Positions 40,578 through 52,983 of a DNA stretch of 64,000 nucleotides are shown here, piece by piece. The DNA comes from Prochlorococcus sp. AG-449-P16 (GTDB lineage: Bacteria; Cyanobacteriota; Cyanobacteriia; PCC-6307; Cyanobiaceae): assembly GCA_003212175.1 (NCBI GenBank), contig QCQN01000003.1:38474-102473 (forward strand). Direction: 5' to 3'. The position numbers and the translations under genes are program-made. The first letter of the stretch is position 1. Each line of letters begins with the position of its first letter. Below the pieces are notes generated by a model that was not told the origin of the DNA, searched no databases, and worked only from the letters and a program-made list of their open reading frames with translations.

Positions 40578-40796
40578 TTAGTCATAAATTTTAAGTTTCT
40601 CTCGTAATTGATTTGCAAGAGAGTTTCTTCCAATTGAAATTAACCTTAAAGTATCCTCATGCATTTTTAATTGAGTTTCTGCTATTTGCAATGCTTTAAT
40701 AATCTCTTTCGTCTCTTCAGGTAATTTATTAACATCATATTTCTTACCTTCGAATGTTAATACCGGGCTTCTACTTTCTGAATTTTTTTTGTCCAT
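40578..40796 (-). CDS. Conserved small hypothetical protein (DUF6447-like), start trimmed to MDKKNSESRS
   Basis: LTFEGKKYDVNKLPEETKEIIKALQIAETQLKMHEDTLRLI. Confidence 0.75.
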   Translation of the reverse strand: MDKKNSESRSPVLTFEGKKYDVNKLPEETKEIIKALQIAETQLKMHEDTLRLISIGRNSLANQLREKLKIYD

Positions 40797-40827
40797 AAAT
40801 TTTGTTAAATATATAAACAAGATAAAA

Positions 40828-42534
40828 TTACATTTTCTTTATCAATTGTTTTTCACATAATTCTTTATAAAGACCCTTCTTTTTAATTAAATCTAAATGT
40901 TTACCAATATCAATAATTTCACCGTTGTCAAAAACCACAATTTTGTCAGCTTCCTGAGTAGTAGCTAGTCTGTGAGCTATTACTATGACAGTTCTATTAA
41001 TCATAGCTTGATTAAGTCCTTTTTGAACTTCAGACTCTGACTCTGCGTCCAATGCACTAGTTGCCTCATCTAATAGAAGAATTGATGGATTTCCTAAAAT
41101 TGCTCTCGCTATAGCGATTCTTTGGATTTGTCCTCCTGAAAAGTTTGATCCTCTTTCTCTTATAAACGTTTCGTATTTGTTAGGTAGTTTTTCTATGAAA
41201 TTGTGAGCGTTCGCTATCTTTGAGGAAGTAATTACTTCTTCCTCGCTAAAGTTTCTCCCCATTTTTATTACGTCAATTAATTTCCCCGAGAATAAAAAAG
41301 GCTGTTGTTGGACTAGCGCTATTTTTTCTCTTATATTTCTTGAATTAATATATTTAATATTTTTATTATCAATATAGATTTCTCCAGAGTTTGGGCTTAT
41401 AAATTTTAATATTAAAGCCATCATTGTACTTTTACCAGCACCTGATGCACCAACAAAGGCAGTAACTTCTCCTTTATTAATCTCTAAATTAATATTTTTT
41501 AAAACCTTTTCCTTTTTTTTATATTCGAAATTTACCCTCTTAAACTGTATTTTTCCTTTTAGGTTTGTGATCTTTGAGTTTTCTATATTTTCTATTTCAG
41601 AGGGTTCTAAATTTAATTTTTTCAATCTCTTAAGTGAAGCTTCGGCTTGTTTATATTCATTAAAGTTTGTGCTTATGTGGCTTATTGGATCGATTAGCAT
41701 CAAAATTGCAGCAAAGAAGCTACTAAATTCTTCACTATCTAATAAACCTAGATTTATTCTTACGGCTCCTAATCCTAATATGGCTAATATTCCAAAAGCC
41801 TCTATAAAGCCAACAATTGGATGTTGAAATGCCAGTAATTTAAGTGTTTTGTATTTTGCTTTTTTATTGCTGTTTAAACTCTTTTTAAATCTTTTTTTTA
41901 TCCAACTTTCTACAGCAAATGCTCTTATAGTAGAAATACCATTTATTGATTCACTTATTAAACCTGCCAAATCACTGGTTGACTCTTGACTTTTCTCAGA
42001 GGCTACTAGTACTTTTTTTCCAAAACTATTTACTGAAAAAATTATTACTGGGGCAAGGATAAATGTTGATAATGTTAGAGACCAATCTAAATAAATCATG
42101 TATGTTATTACCGCTATTAATTGCAGTAAGCAGGGCAATGTATCTTGAAATGTTTTATAAATCACTTCACTTACTCTGTCAGCGTCCTCTGTAAGCCTAT
42201 ATGTTATGTCCCCTGCAGAAATTTTCTCGACAAAAATTAATTTTATTTTTTGAATTTTATCAAATAAATTTAATCTCATTACTTCACTTATTTCTAGTGA
42301 AGGCTTTGCAATAAAAACATCTTGTCCAAATTGTGCAATTTTCTGTATTAAAAAAACTATTAATGACTTTATTATTAAGTTAGAGACGTTTAATAAATCT
42401 CCTGATCCAATTGCAGGAATTAGTTTTCCTGCTAAAAAAGCTAATAAAGGCCAACATGCCACATAAATTATCATGCAAATGAAACCCTTTATAAATCTAT
42501 TTAGATAGGGTTTGATTGGAGGTACTAATCGCAA
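40828..42534 (-). CDS. ABC-type exporter, fused permease/ATPase
   Basis: Six-TM region, GASGAGKSTMM, NFSGGQIQRIAIARAIL, LLLDEATSALD. Confidence 0.93.
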   Translation of the reverse strand: MRLVPPIKPYLNRFIKGFICMIIYVACWPLLAFLAGKLIPAIGSGDLLNVSNLIIKSLIVFLIQKIAQFGQDVFIAKPSLEISEVMRLNLFDKIQKIKLIFVEKISAGDITYRLTEDADRVSEVIYKTFQDTLPCLLQLIAVITYMIYLDWSLTLSTFILAPVIIFSVNSFGKKVLVASEKSQESTSDLAGLISESINGISTIRAFAVESWIKKRFKKSLNSNKKAKYKTLKLLAFQHPIVGFIEAFGILAILGLGAVRINLGLLDSEEFSSFFAAILMLIDPISHISTNFNEYKQAEASLKRLKKLNLEPSEIENIENSKITNLKGKIQFKRVNFEYKKKEKVLKNINLEINKGEVTAFVGASGAGKSTMMALILKFISPNSGEIYIDNKNIKYINSRNIREKIALVQQQPFLFSGKLIDVIKMGRNFSEEEVITSSKIANAHNFIEKLPNKYETFIRERGSNFSGGQIQRIAIARAILGNPSILLLDEATSALDAESESEVQKGLNQAMINRTVIVIAHRLATTQEADKIVVFDNGEIIDIGKHLDLIKKKGLYKELCEKQLIKKM

Positions 42535-42589
42535 GAATTTATGTTTTGTGTTTCTATTACTTTATCAATACCTGTGAATTAATTAAACA

Positions 42590-42766
42590 ATGAAATTAGA
42601 TCAATTTTTAAAATGGAATAACCTTGTTTCTTCAGGAGGGGAGGCAAAAAACATCATAAATTCAGGAGCTGTAAAAGTTAATGGTTATGTTGAAAAAAGG
42701 AGAGGTAGAAAATTGGTAAAAGGAGATAAAGTTATGTTTCTAAAAATTGAATTAATTTTTGAATAA
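42590..42766 (+). CDS. S4-domain RNA-binding protein, 58 aa
   Basis: Manual translation MKLDQFLKWNNLVSSGGEAKNIINSGAVKVNGYVEKRRGRKLVKGDKVMFLKIELIFE*; not in the ORF track. Confidence 0.88.
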   Translation: MKLDQFLKWNNLVSSGGEAKNIINSGAVKVNGYVEKRRGRKLVKGDKVMFLKIELIFE

Positions 42767-42818
42767 TTAGGTTATTCAACACTAACTATATTATTATATT
42801 TTTCTTGGAGAAAGTATT

Positions 42819-43544
42819 TTGAGAAAATCTGTAATCGCTGGTAATTGGAAAATGCACATGACATGTGCAGAGGCAAAAAGTTATTTGGAAGAATTTCTTC
42901 CTTTAATAAGAGAAATTCCCCACGACAGAAGAATTGCTATTGCGCCACCATTTACAGCAATTTCAACTTTCTCTAGCAATTCTGATTTTGATTATTTAGA
43001 TATTGCAAGTCAAAATATTCATTGGGAGACTCAGGGAGCATTTACTGCAGAAATATCGCCAAAAATGCTCTTGGAGCATAATGTTAAATATGCAATTGTT
43101 GGTCATAGCGAACCTAGGAAATATTTTAGTGAAAGTGATGAGCAAATTAACAAAAGAGCAGTTTTTGCACAAGAAAGTGGCTTAACTCCTATTGTCTGTG
43201 TTGGCGAAACTCTTGAACAAAGAGAAAGGGGAGAAGCAGAAAGGGTCATTACTAGACAAGTTGAACAAGGCTTAGAAAATACAGATCCTTCAAATCTCAT
43301 TGTTGCTTATGAACCTATATGGGCAATTGGAACAGGCAAAACCTGTGAAGCTGAAGATGCTAATAAGATTTGTTCTCTTATAAGGAAATTGGTAGATTCA
43401 AATGAAGTTATTATCCAATATGGAGGTTCAGTTAAGCCTGATAATATTGACGAAATAATGTCTATGAGTGATATTGATGGTGTCTTAGTTGGAGGTGCAT
43501 CTCTAGATCCTAAAAGTTTTGCAAGAATTGCTAATTACAAATAA
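42819..43544 (+). CDS. tpiA: Triosephosphate isomerase (TTG start)
   Basis: [34 protein letters not shown]. Confidence 0.98.
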   Translation: MRKSVIAGNWKMHMTCAEAKSYLEEFLPLIREIPHDRRIAIAPPFTAISTFSSNSDFDYLDIASQNIHWETQGAFTAEISPKMLLEHNVKYAIVGHSEPRKYFSESDEQINKRAVFAQESGLTPIVCVGETLEQRERGEAERVITRQVEQGLENTDPSNLIVAYEPIWAIGTGKTCEAEDANKICSLIRKLVDSNEVIIQYGGSVKPDNIDEIMSMSDIDGVLVGGASLDPKSFARIANYK

Positions 43545-44379
43545 TAAAAAAACCTGGCCTATAAACTGGGGGAAAAAAACCTCAATTATGGGGATAGTTA
43601 ATTTAACTCCTGATTCATTCAGCGATGGAGGGGAACTTAATTCTCCAGATAAAGTCCTTAATAAAGTAAAAAACTTTATATCAAATGGAGTTGATGTAAT
43701 AGATCTTGGCGCTCAAAGTACTAGACCAGGAGCAATTGAAATTGGACCTAAAAAAGAAATAAAAAGACTTTTGCCACATTTAAAAAATATAAAAAGAAAA
43801 TATCCAAATATTCTAATTTCTATTGATACTTTTAATTCTGAGGTTGCTCATGAGGCTCTATCTAACGGAGCTGATTGGATTAATGATGTAACTGGAGGAA
43901 GGAGAGATAAAGAGATCCTTAATGTCGTTTCGCAATTTAAGTGCCCTTTTGTTATTACTCATAGTAGAGGAAATAGTTTAAACATGAACAAATTAAATAA
44001 CTATAGTGATTTCTTAAATGATATTGTTAAGGCTCTTGAAAAATTGACTGAACAAGCTCTCAATAGAGATATAAAAAAAGAAAATATAATTTGGGATCCA
44101 GGAATTGGATTTTCTAAAGATATGAATCAAAATATTCAAATTTTACGAAACTTGAAAATTTTTAGTAATTTTGACTTTCCATTATTAATAGGTGCTTCAA
44201 GAAAGAGATTTATTGGTGAAATATTAAATGCAACTAACCCAAAAACAAGAGATGTTGGAACACTTGCAATAAGCTGCCTTTGTTCTCAGCAATGTATTCA
44301 CTTAGTAAGAGTACATAATGTCAAACTAAATTACGAAATTCTAAAAGTAGCAGACAAAATTTATAGGGATGACAAGTAA
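43519..44379 (+). CDS. folP: Dihydropteroate synthase (non-ATG start, overlaps tpiA)
   Basis: [36 protein letters not shown]. Confidence 0.96.
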   Translation: MQELLITNNKKTWPINWGKKTSIMGIVNLTPDSFSDGGELNSPDKVLNKVKNFISNGVDVIDLGAQSTRPGAIEIGPKKEIKRLLPHLKNIKRKYPNILISIDTFNSEVAHEALSNGADWINDVTGGRRDKEILNVVSQFKCPFVITHSRGNSLNMNKLNNYSDFLNDIVKALEKLTEQALNRDIKKENIIWDPGIGFSKDMNQNIQILRNLKIFSNFDFPLLIGASRKRFIGEILNATNPKTRDVGTLAISCLCSQQCIHLVRVHNVKLNYEILKVADKIYRDDK

Positions 44380-44383
44380 ATAA

Positions 44384-47300
44384 TTATTCTTTAACTCCCT
44401 CAATTTTATCTTCTACTTCTTGATAAAGTTCTTTAAGTTGTTCAATATTTTCATCTGATGTTTCCCAGTATCCTCTACCGTTGACTTCAAGTAATGTCCC
44501 GACTATTCTTCTGAAACTATTAGGATTTAATTCCATAAGTCTTTTTCTCATCTCCTCATCATTTATGAATGTTTCGTTGGTCTCTTCATAAACAAAATTA
44601 TCTACCTGACCACTTGTAGCGCTCCATCCAAGCGTGTAATTTAATCGATTGGAAAGTTCTCTTACGCCTTCATATCCAGATTTAAGCATACCTTCATACC
44701 ACTTGGGATTTAGAAGTTTTGTTCTTGAATCGAGTCTAATTGTCTCTCCAAGTGTTCTAACCTGGGCATTAGATGTTGTTGTATCTGCTATGTAACTGCT
44801 TGGTTCTTTACCATCTTCTCTTAGGTTTTTAATCAATTTTGTAGGATCAGAGTCAAAATAATGACTTACATCTGTTAGAGATATTTCTGATGAATCAAGA
44901 TTTTGAAATGTAACATCAGCAGTTTTCATTACTGATTCAAATACTTCTCTTTTTTGATTCATTTCACCAGGATTGTCTGCATTAAAAGCATATGTTTTTC
45001 TTGATAAATACATTTCTTGTAATTCATTCTCTTCTTCCCATGTTGAATTTTCTACAGCGAGGTTAACGTTAGAACTATAGCTACCACTTGCATTTGAAAA
45101 TACTCTTGCTGAAGCTTCTCTGATAGATGTACCTTCTTTTTCTGCTTGTTCTAAAGAATGTTTTCTTACAAAATTTGATTCCAAAGGTTCATCAGCTTCG
45201 GCAGCTAATTTGACTGCCTGATCTATTAATGCCATTTGATTAATAAATAAATCTCTAAATACTCCAGAGCAATTAACTACTACATCTATCCTTGGCCTAC
45301 CTAATTCTTTTAAAGGGATTAATTCTAATTTGTTGATTCTTCCAACAGAATCTGGTTTTGGTTTTACCCCAACAAACCATAATATTTGTGCAAGTGATTC
45401 ACCATAAGTTTTAATATTGTCAGTACCCCATAAAACACAAGCGATTGTTTCAGGCCAAGACCCTTGCTCTTCCTTTTGTCTTTCAATTAATTTGTCAACA
45501 ACTGTCTTTGCTGCAGCTACAGCTGCTGTGGTTGGAATTGATTGAGGATCAAGTGCATGGATATTTTTTCCGCTTGGCAAAACACCTGGATTTCTTATGG
45601 GATCTCCACCTGGTCCAGGTAAAACATAATTTCCATCTAATGCTTTAATAAGGCTATCCATTTCTTTGTCTGCGCAAACCTGCTCCAAGCAGAAAAGTAA
45701 GTAATCAAATAATTTATTTAATTTGTTTTGGTTCACTTCATTAAATCCATTTAATCTGCAAACTCTTAGCCAAGGGGTAGGCAAATTTAAGCCAAATACT
45801 TTAAGGAAGTCAAAAAGTTTGGAAAGAAGTGATTTTTCTAAATAAACTCTGCCATCAACTATTTTTAAAGAGTTGACCATTGCAAAAATCGACTCTCTTG
45901 CTGTCTTTATAATTTTTTCATTCAACTCTACAAATTTAAGTTGACCTTTATTATTACCATCATATATTTCTTCAATGGTAAGACCAATGGATTCTGCAAG
46001 TAGTCCTGGAAGAGATCTTAATTCCTCTTGTTCTCTCTCTAAAGATGCGATATTAACAAGTGTTGCTACAGCTTCTTCTGCAGTTGGAGCTTCTCCAATA
46101 GTATGTAGACCACATGGTAATAATCTACTTTCAATTTCCATCAACTGTTTATAGACATTACCAACGAATAAATCTCTTTTATCTATTGAAAGTTCTTCTA
46201 TGTCTTTAGAAGGCAATTCAACATCTTTATCAAGATTACATTGTTTACAGGTTTCAATTATTGCATTAACAATTTGAATACCCCTACTATTTTCTCTTAA
46301 TTGTTGATAAGAACCAACGAGTTCACTTAATTCTTTAAGTCCTTTGTAGAGTCCTGCATTTTCTGCAGGGGGAGTTAGATAACTAATAGTTGATGCATAA
46401 CCTCTTCTCTTTGCAATTGTTGCTTCAGAAGGATTATTGGCAGCATAGTAATACAAATTTGGCAATGATCCAATGAGAGAATCTGGATAACATGTTTCAC
46501 TCATACCCATCTGTTTCCCAGGCATAAATTCAAGTGAGCCGTGTGTTCCAAAATGAAGAACAGCATCAGCACTCCAGATTTTTTCTACATAAGTGTAATA
46601 AGCAGCAAAACCATGATGCGGACTAGCACTTCTTGAATAAAGTAATCTCATTGGATCACCTTCATAACCGAATGTAGGTTGTACACCTATAAAAACATTA
46701 CCAAAATGTTTTCCATAAATAAGAAGATTTTGCCCGTCACTATTAAGGTTTCCAGGAGGTTTCCCCCAATTCTCTTCAAGTCGTTTTGAATATGGTGTGA
46801 ACTCCTCGTATTCTTTTATTGACATCTTATGAGCAATATTTAATTCTGGAGAACCATCCATTGCTTCAGGATTATTAATTACCTTTTCCATTAATTCTTT
46901 TGAGTTACTTGGAAGCCCTTCTATTTGATACCCTTTTGATTTCATCTCAAGAAGTACTCTGTAAATCGAACCAAAAACATTCAAGTATGCTGCAGTACCA
47001 ACATTTCCCTTATCTGGAGGAAAACTAAATACTGTAATAGCTAATTTTTTATCTTTTCTTTGCTTGACTCTTAAAGTTGACCATTTTATAGCTCTTTCAG
47101 CAATCACATCAACTCGATCTTGGAGTGTATGCGCCTTACCGGTAGCATCGTCCCGCCCTGAAAGAATTATAGGTTCAATAGCTCCATCCAACTCTGGAAT
47201 TGCAATTTGAAGAGCTACTTGAACTGGGTGTAATCCTAAGTCACTATCTTCCCATTCTTGTGTGGTCTGAAAAACTAATGGAAGTGCAACCATATAAGGT

Positions 47301-48394
47301 CTGTTTAACCTTTTGAGAGCCTCAATAGCTTTCGGATGATCTTGTCTTGCGGGACCTCCAACTAATGCAAAACCTGTTAAAGAAACTACACCATCTACAA
47401 TAGGTTTTTCTTTGTTTATTGAATCAAAATAAAATTCATTGACTGGCTTAGAAAAATCTAAACCTCCACAAAAAATAGGTAGTACCCTGGCTCCCCTATA
47501 TTCCAATTCTTGAATGACAGCAACGTAATGTGCATCATCTCCAGTAACTATATGACTCCTCTGAAGAACTAATCCTATAGTTGGAGTTTTGTTATCTTTA
47601 GGTTTTATATCTCTCCTGTTATTTTCCCAATTTTGATATTCCTTAAGACTCTCAAACATACTTGGTGCTAAAGGATGCCAAATTCCTAAATCTGGGAAAG
47701 TTTCAGGGTCTTTAATTTTGAATTCTTCTATTTGATCTTTTATAGTCTCAGATACTGCATACTTTTCAGAAATCATTAATAAGAAGTTTTTTAAGTTCTC
47801 AGTAGTGCCACCTAACCAGTACTGAAAACTCAGAATGAATGTTCTAGCGTCTTGAGCTTTTTCTACTGGTAGATATTTAAGTATTGAGGGTAGCGTATTT
47901 AATAATTTCAACATTGAATCTTGGAAGCTTGCGCCATCAGATTCTTTCTTCTTTTTTATTAAATCTCCAATAATACTTTTAGATTGTCCAAGTTGGGCCA
48001 TACTAAATGAACCTAACTTATTTAATCTCATTACTTCTGGCATGGAGGGGAAGATAATTGAAGCTTTAAGTTTGTCTTTATGTGGAGAAACTGCATCAAC
48101 TACTTTTTGAGCAAGATCTTCAATGAAAATTAGGGAAGCAACAAATATATCTGCATTAGCTATATCTTCTTTAAAATCCTCAAAATTACTTTCATTTCTT
48201 AGTTCTTCTATAAGATAGCCACAAAGGTTTATACCTATTGGCCCATTCATCTCATTTATTGACTTTGCAGCTTCCGTTAAGGAATTTTGGTATTGTGGCT
48301 CAAGGACAACATAAACTGCTTTTATTACAACTTTGTGTTTGTTATCCTCAACAGGAGATACTCTGCGATTTGCTGAGCGGACCTGCGTAAACAT
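44384..48394 (-). CDS. chlH: Magnesium chelatase subunit H
   Basis: 1336 aa; [54 protein letters not shown]. Confidence 0.98.
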   Translation of the reverse strand: MFTQVRSANRRVSPVEDNKHKVVIKAVYVVLEPQYQNSLTEAAKSINEMNGPIGINLCGYLIEELRNESNFEDFKEDIANADIFVASLIFIEDLAQKVVDAVSPHKDKLKASIIFPSMPEVMRLNKLGSFSMAQLGQSKSIIGDLIKKKKESDGASFQDSMLKLLNTLPSILKYLPVEKAQDARTFILSFQYWLGGTTENLKNFLLMISEKYAVSETIKDQIEEFKIKDPETFPDLGIWHPLAPSMFESLKEYQNWENNRRDIKPKDNKTPTIGLVLQRSHIVTGDDAHYVAVIQELEYRGARVLPIFCGGLDFSKPVNEFYFDSINKEKPIVDGVVSLTGFALVGGPARQDHPKAIEALKRLNRPYMVALPLVFQTTQEWEDSDLGLHPVQVALQIAIPELDGAIEPIILSGRDDATGKAHTLQDRVDVIAERAIKWSTLRVKQRKDKKLAITVFSFPPDKGNVGTAAYLNVFGSIYRVLLEMKSKGYQIEGLPSNSKELMEKVINNPEAMDGSPELNIAHKMSIKEYEEFTPYSKRLEENWGKPPGNLNSDGQNLLIYGKHFGNVFIGVQPTFGYEGDPMRLLYSRSASPHHGFAAYYTYVEKIWSADAVLHFGTHGSLEFMPGKQMGMSETCYPDSLIGSLPNLYYYAANNPSEATIAKRRGYASTISYLTPPAENAGLYKGLKELSELVGSYQQLRENSRGIQIVNAIIETCKQCNLDKDVELPSKDIEELSIDKRDLFVGNVYKQLMEIESRLLPCGLHTIGEAPTAEEAVATLVNIASLEREQEELRSLPGLLAESIGLTIEEIYDGNNKGQLKFVELNEKIIKTARESIFAMVNSLKIVDGRVYLEKSLLSKLFDFLKVFGLNLPTPWLRVCRLNGFNEVNQNKLNKLFDYLLFCLEQVCADKEMDSLIKALDGNYVLPGPGGDPIRNPGVLPSGKNIHALDPQSIPTTAAVAAAKTVVDKLIERQKEEQGSWPETIACVLWGTDNIKTYGESLAQILWFVGVKPKPDSVGRINKLELIPLKELGRPRIDVVVNCSGVFRDLFINQMALIDQAVKLAAEADEPLESNFVRKHSLEQAEKEGTSIREASARVFSNASGSYSSNVNLAVENSTWEEENELQEMYLSRKTYAFNADNPGEMNQKREVFESVMKTADVTFQNLDSSEISLTDVSHYFDSDPTKLIKNLREDGKEPSSYIADTTTSNAQVRTLGETIRLDSRTKLLNPKWYEGMLKSGYEGVRELSNRLNYTLGWSATSGQVDNFVYEETNETFINDEEMRKRLMELNPNSFRRIVGTLLEVNGRGYWETSDENIEQLKELYQEVEDKIEGVKE

Positions 48395-48496
48395 TGATTT
48401 TCTTTAAGTATTTCTACCAGACTACGTATGAAAAGACGTTATTGTGTGCAATATAAATAGCGTGTAACAACCTTTAAAAAAAAATTTTTTACAAAA

Positions 48497-49345
48497 ATGA
48501 TTGAAAATTCTAAAAAACCTATACCAGTACTAGTATCCGGAGCTTTAGGTAGAATGGGTAGCGAAGTTGTGAACTCTGTATTAAATTCTACAAATTGTAA
48601 ACTTGTCGCAGCAATTGACATAAACGAAAAAAATAATGGTTCAAATATTTCTGAACTATTAAAGGTTAAAGATTGTGATGTTTTTGTTTCGAATGATTTT
48701 GAAGGAACCTTATGTTCTGTCAGTCAAAATTATAGAAATGAAAATATCAAACCTGTGATGGTCGATTTTACTCATCCTGATTCTGTATATGAAAACACCA
48801 GATCAGCTATCGCATATGGTATCTCACCAGTTATCGGAACCACAGGACTTTCTTCTTCTCAAATAAAAGATTTGTCTGTTTTTGCTCAGAAAGCATCTGT
48901 TGGATGTGCAATAATTCCTAATTTTTCAGTAGGAATGGTTCTTCTTCAGCAGGCAGCTTCAGTAGCTGCAAGGTTTTATGACAATATTGAATTAATAGAA
49001 ATGCATCATAATCAAAAAGCTGATTCTCCCAGTGGAACGTGTATAAAAACTGCAGAAATGATTGAAGAATATCCAAAGAAATTTAATCAAAATTTAGTAA
49101 AAGAGTCTGAATCATTGAATGGTGTGCGAGGAGGAGTCAGAGATTCAGGAATCAATATACATTCTGTAAGGTTACCAGGATTATTAGCCCATCAGTTAGT
49201 AATTATGGGATCTCCAGGAGAAACTTACACAATTAAGCATGACACTATTGATAGAAAGGCATATATGCCAGGTGTATTACAAGCTATAAAAAAAATAGGT
49301 AATTATGAATCACTAGTTTACGGACTTGAAAAATTAATTTTTTAA
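48497..49345 (+). CDS. dapB: 4-hydroxy-tetrahydrodipicolinate reductase
   Basis: [23 protein letters not shown]. Confidence 0.97.
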   Translation: MIENSKKPIPVLVSGALGRMGSEVVNSVLNSTNCKLVAAIDINEKNNGSNISELLKVKDCDVFVSNDFEGTLCSVSQNYRNENIKPVMVDFTHPDSVYENTRSAIAYGISPVIGTTGLSSSQIKDLSVFAQKASVGCAIIPNFSVGMVLLQQAASVAARFYDNIELIEMHHNQKADSPSGTCIKTAEMIEEYPKKFNQNLVKESESLNGVRGGVRDSGINIHSVRLPGLLAHQLVIMGSPGETYTIKHDTIDRKAYMPGVLQAIKKIGNYESLVYGLEKLIF

Positions 49346-49346
49346 A

Positions 49347-49991
49347 ATGCTAATACCACTAAAAATAGATAAAATTTCTAAGCTTATACCATCTGTCGGA
49401 ACTGGTGGGCAATTTAAATATGCACTAGGAAACCCAAGAAAAATACTTCAAAGAATAATTATTTCTTCCATCGGCGGAATAATTACTTTTCTTATTAGTA
49501 TAAGTCAAACCGCAAATCAAACATATAATCTTTGGTTATTATTAACTGTCTGTTTCTTTTTATATATTATATGGGGCCCAATTCTTGAATCCAGTAGGAG
49601 AAATTTGCAATTTAAAAAATATAAGTTTTATTCTATTTTTGACGGTTATGTTTCAGATATATACAGAACTGAAAGGATTGAAAGTTCAAGGGAACAATCT
49701 AATCGGCAAGGACGATTAGAAATAGTTGAGAATAAAAGGACCTGGCTTGTACTAGAATTGGAGGATGAAGATGGTTATTTAGATAAAATAAGTTTTCCAA
49801 TGGAAAATAAACATAGCCAAGTAAAAGTTGGCTCCAATATTAGATGCTTAATAGCATCTAATAATCGAAATTTCGACAGAGATATTTACTTGTCTGACGC
49901 TTGGTTACCTAATTCAAATTTATGGGTTGGTGATTACCCATACTTACTTAGACCAGCATTTGAAGAAATTTGTTATATTTATTTAAAATAA
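49347..49991 (+). CDS. Conserved cyanobacterial membrane protein
   Basis: Two TM helices then a soluble domain. Confidence 0.75.
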   Translation: MLIPLKIDKISKLIPSVGTGGQFKYALGNPRKILQRIIISSIGGIITFLISISQTANQTYNLWLLLTVCFFLYIIWGPILESSRRNLQFKKYKFYSIFDGYVSDIYRTERIESSREQSNRQGRLEIVENKRTWLVLELEDEDGYLDKISFPMENKHSQVKVGSNIRCLIASNNRNFDRDIYLSDAWLPNSNLWVGDYPYLLRPAFEEICYIYLK

Positions 49992-50013
49992 AGCATCGAG
50001 ATAAATACTTTTA

Positions 50014-51168
50014 ATGAATGGTAATATTAACTTTAAAATTGTTGGTTCAGGGCCAACAGGTTCACTATTAGCCATTGCGCTGTCAAAATTAAAAGTTAAT
50101 GTTTACCTTTTAGATTTGTTATCGAAGAAAAAACTTATAAACAAAGATAAAACTTATGCTTTAACTCACTCATCGAGATTAATTCTTTCAAAATTTGATA
50201 TTTGGAATAAATTAAATCCTTATCTATACAAGTTCGATTCACTCTCAATCTCTGATAACGTATTCTCATCTATTTCAATTTTAAATATTTCAGATTTAGA
50301 TGAAGAGATTAGCGCCACAAATAGTATTGGGTGGGTAATTAAACATAATGATCTTATGAATGTTCTTTTCGCAGAAATTAAAAAGAAAGATAATATATTT
50401 TTCAATTCTAAGATTCCATCTATAAATAAAAATAGTTTCTTTCAGTACGAATTTGTTTCAACTGGTGCTAATTCAAATTATAAAAAATATCAAAATTATT
50501 TCGATTTTAAGAAATCATATAATCAATCATGTTTGACATTTGAAGTGCTTGTTAGAGGTAATGTTGAAAAAATGGCATATGAAATATTTAGAAAGGAAGG
50601 TCCTTTGGCTTTATTACCACTCGATAAAAATAGATATCAGATAATTTGGACTTCGAGCACATTGAAAGCAATTGATAGATTAAATTCCAGTCAAAATTTT
50701 TTATTAGATAATTTATCAAATATTTTGCCTAATAATATTAAGTTGGATCAAATAGTCAGCGATATAAATATATTTCCTGTTTCTCTATCATTTAAAATTC
50801 CCTATTTTAATTTTAGTAAAGTTGTATTTGTTGGAGATTCACTTCATACATTTCACCCCGTAGGTGGCCAAGGCTTGAATACTTGTTGGAGAGATGTTAG
50901 TGCAATTTATGATATTTTAAAAAGTGATCTAATTTTTCAAAAGAGATCTTTAAGATTATTTAAACACAAATTTTTCTTGAAAAGGTTCTTAGATATTTTT
51001 ATAACTACAATTATTACAGATTCATTAATAAACGTTTTTGCTAATAAAAATATATTTTTATTCCCGATTAGGAAGATTTCATTTATCTTTTTAAATAAAA
51101 TATCTTTATTTAGGAAATTTGTTTTGAATCATATGACTAAATCTATTGTTTTTTCGACAAATAAATAG
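50014..51168 (+). CDS. UbiH-like FAD-dependent monooxygenase
   Basis: IVGSGPTGSLLAIALSKLKVNVYLLD, VFVGDSLHTFHPVGGQGLNTCWRD. Confidence 0.92.
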   Translation: MNGNINFKIVGSGPTGSLLAIALSKLKVNVYLLDLLSKKKLINKDKTYALTHSSRLILSKFDIWNKLNPYLYKFDSLSISDNVFSSISILNISDLDEEISATNSIGWVIKHNDLMNVLFAEIKKKDNIFFNSKIPSINKNSFFQYEFVSTGANSNYKKYQNYFDFKKSYNQSCLTFEVLVRGNVEKMAYEIFRKEGPLALLPLDKNRYQIIWTSSTLKAIDRLNSSQNFLLDNLSNILPNNIKLDQIVSDINIFPVSLSFKIPYFNFSKVVFVGDSLHTFHPVGGQGLNTCWRDVSAIYDILKSDLIFQKRSLRLFKHKFFLKRFLDIFITTIITDSLINVFANKNIFLFPIRKISFIFLNKISLFRKFVLNHMTKSIVFSTNK

Positions 51169-51173
51169 TATTT

Positions 51174-51368
51174 ATGAACAATTCCCCAAATAAGGATATT
51201 TTATCTTTTCTTGTAAATGAGATTGGGCTCGATGAATCTTCAATAAAGTTGGCTATAAAGTTGTCAAAAAAAAATAACTCACCTCTACCAATTCTATTAT
51301 GGAGTTATGGAATTTTAACTTACGAAGAACTAGATAAGTTCTATTATTTCTTATTCCGAAAAAATTGA
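51174..51368 (+). CDS. DUF2949 family protein
   Basis: LNEIGL-type start, LPILLWSYGILTYEELDKFYYF. Confidence 0.85.
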   Translation: MNNSPNKDILSFLVNEIGLDESSIKLAIKLSKKNNSPLPILLWSYGILTYEELDKFYYFLFRKN

Positions 51369-51475
51369 ATAATAATTCTATTACGGTTATATTATTAAAT
51401 AATTAATTAACTAATACCATTTCAATTAAAAAGAAGAAAATCTCAAGACAATCAATTCAAAGACTTGATTTACTC

Positions 51476-51937
51476 TTGTTAGCATTGGAAACTATTGATA
51501 TTAACTGTGCAGAGTCCTTGTTTAAAATTTCAGATAAACTTAACTTAAAACAAGTATTGCCCAATAAAGTAACTATTTGGAAATTGAGAAATAACAACCC
51601 TATGCGGAGATCTTTTAATAGAGTTAGTATTAGTTTTGTTGAATTTGATGCTTTGCTAAAGCTAACTTCAGAAATGAGTAAATATCTATATCCTTTTATA
51701 AGAGAAATTCTTCAATCAAGGGAGGATTTCAATAACAATCCATATGCATGGAATAATTTTAGAGATCGATATATTGAGTTAATGAAAGAAAGATTGAATA
51801 TAAATACAATGAAAGTAAAAAGGTTACTTGACTCTAGGTTCAATGATGAGATTTTTACAACAATATTACTTTCTCTGGCTTTATCTATTTCAGATGAAGG
51901 ATTAAAAAGATTAAGACTTACGTTGCTTAATTCTTAA
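51476..51937 (+). CDS. DUF3038 family protein (true 5' end probably upstream)
   Basis: LALETIDINCAESLFKISDKLNL; followed by DUF4335 as in other cyanobacteria. Confidence 0.8.
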   Translation: MLALETIDINCAESLFKISDKLNLKQVLPNKVTIWKLRNNNPMRRSFNRVSISFVEFDALLKLTSEMSKYLYPFIREILQSREDFNNNPYAWNNFRDRYIELMKERLNINTMKVKRLLDSRFNDEIFTTILLSLALSISDEGLKRLRLTLLNS

Positions 51938-51938
51938 C

Positions 51939-52553
51939 ATGTTGCAAAATAACATTCTATTTAATCAATCATCTGTAAAATTAGAAATAATAGGATTACC
52001 TGATTATTCAAATAATGAGAGCAAAGACAATATTTCTATCATTTCTCAATGGAAATTAACTATAATCAATCAGCCGCTTATAGAAGGCAATTTAGATCAT
52101 TTAAAGTCTTTTATAGAGGCTTTTTATACTTATACCAATTACCTTCTAAATACTGAAAACCCAAAATACCAATCAAAATTAATTGATATCAAACAGGAAA
52201 ATCACTTAATTCATGATGTCATATTAAAAAGCACCAAGCCAAATGTAAAACCTCTAAATTTAAAGATTGGTAATTCATGTCTAGCAGATATTATTAATTG
52301 TTTTGATCAGCTCGGATCGTCGGAAAAAGTAAAAATTATTTACTCAAAGGATTTCAGTTTCCTATTTAAAAAACAGAATAAATCTTTATTTCATAAAGCA
52401 AATATTTCAAATGTTCTTTTGCCTCCGTTGATTTCTTTATTTTCAATTTTTATTATTTCTTCTGGTCTCGTATACTTCTATGACGCTACTAACGAGCAAG
52501 ATACTAGCATTTTAAATTCCGAAAATAGTTTTATTAGCATTAAAACTCTATAG
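51939..52553 (+). CDS. DUF4335 family protein
   Basis: LEIIGLPDYS, GNLDHLKSFIEAFYTYTNYLL, C-terminal TM. Confidence 0.82.
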   Translation: MLQNNILFNQSSVKLEIIGLPDYSNNESKDNISIISQWKLTIINQPLIEGNLDHLKSFIEAFYTYTNYLLNTENPKYQSKLIDIKQENHLIHDVILKSTKPNVKPLNLKIGNSCLADIINCFDQLGSSEKVKIIYSKDFSFLFKKQNKSLFHKANISNVLLPPLISLFSIFIISSGLVYFYDATNEQDTSILNSENSFISIKTL

Positions 52554-52615
52554 AGGGTAGTATAGATTAATTTTTTAAATTAAAATTTATTCCAAAATTT
52601 TACGTCAAAAACAAT

Positions 52616-52981
52616 ATGGTTGAAATAAAAATACCTAATTTAAATAAAAAATCTGATAATTATTTTTTTAAAAAAAAATTAACTTTGAGAAGAAAATCAA
52701 AAAAGAAGCTTATAAGCGAGGTAGTTATTATGTTTTTCTTAAGTTTTATAATTATTTATTTAAATTATTTGATACCAAATAAAAAATTACTATTTAATAA
52801 ATTTCCTTCTAATTTAATTATGGTTTATGCAAATCTGGAGGAGTTGGCTATATATCTTTTTCAAATCATTTTAACCATAGTAATAGTTATATCAGCATTA
52901 CTATCTGTAGTGTTATTTATTGGTGCCTTGTCTAGGATTTTAAAATTATTAAGGAGAAGTAAAAGAAAAACTTATCAATAA
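52616..52981 (+). CDS. Hypothetical membrane protein with two TM segments
   Basis: Basic N-terminus, two hydrophobic helices. Confidence 0.7.
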   Translation: MVEIKIPNLNKKSDNYFFKKKLTLRRKSKKKLISEVVIMFFLSFIIIYLNYLIPNKKLLFNKFPSNLIMVYANLEELAIYLFQIILTIVIVISALLSVVLFIGALSRILKLLRRSKRKTYQ

Positions 52982-52983
52982 AA

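Noticed and set aside
45445-45648. 67-aa plus ORF inside chlH
   Set aside because: Antisense shadow of chlH
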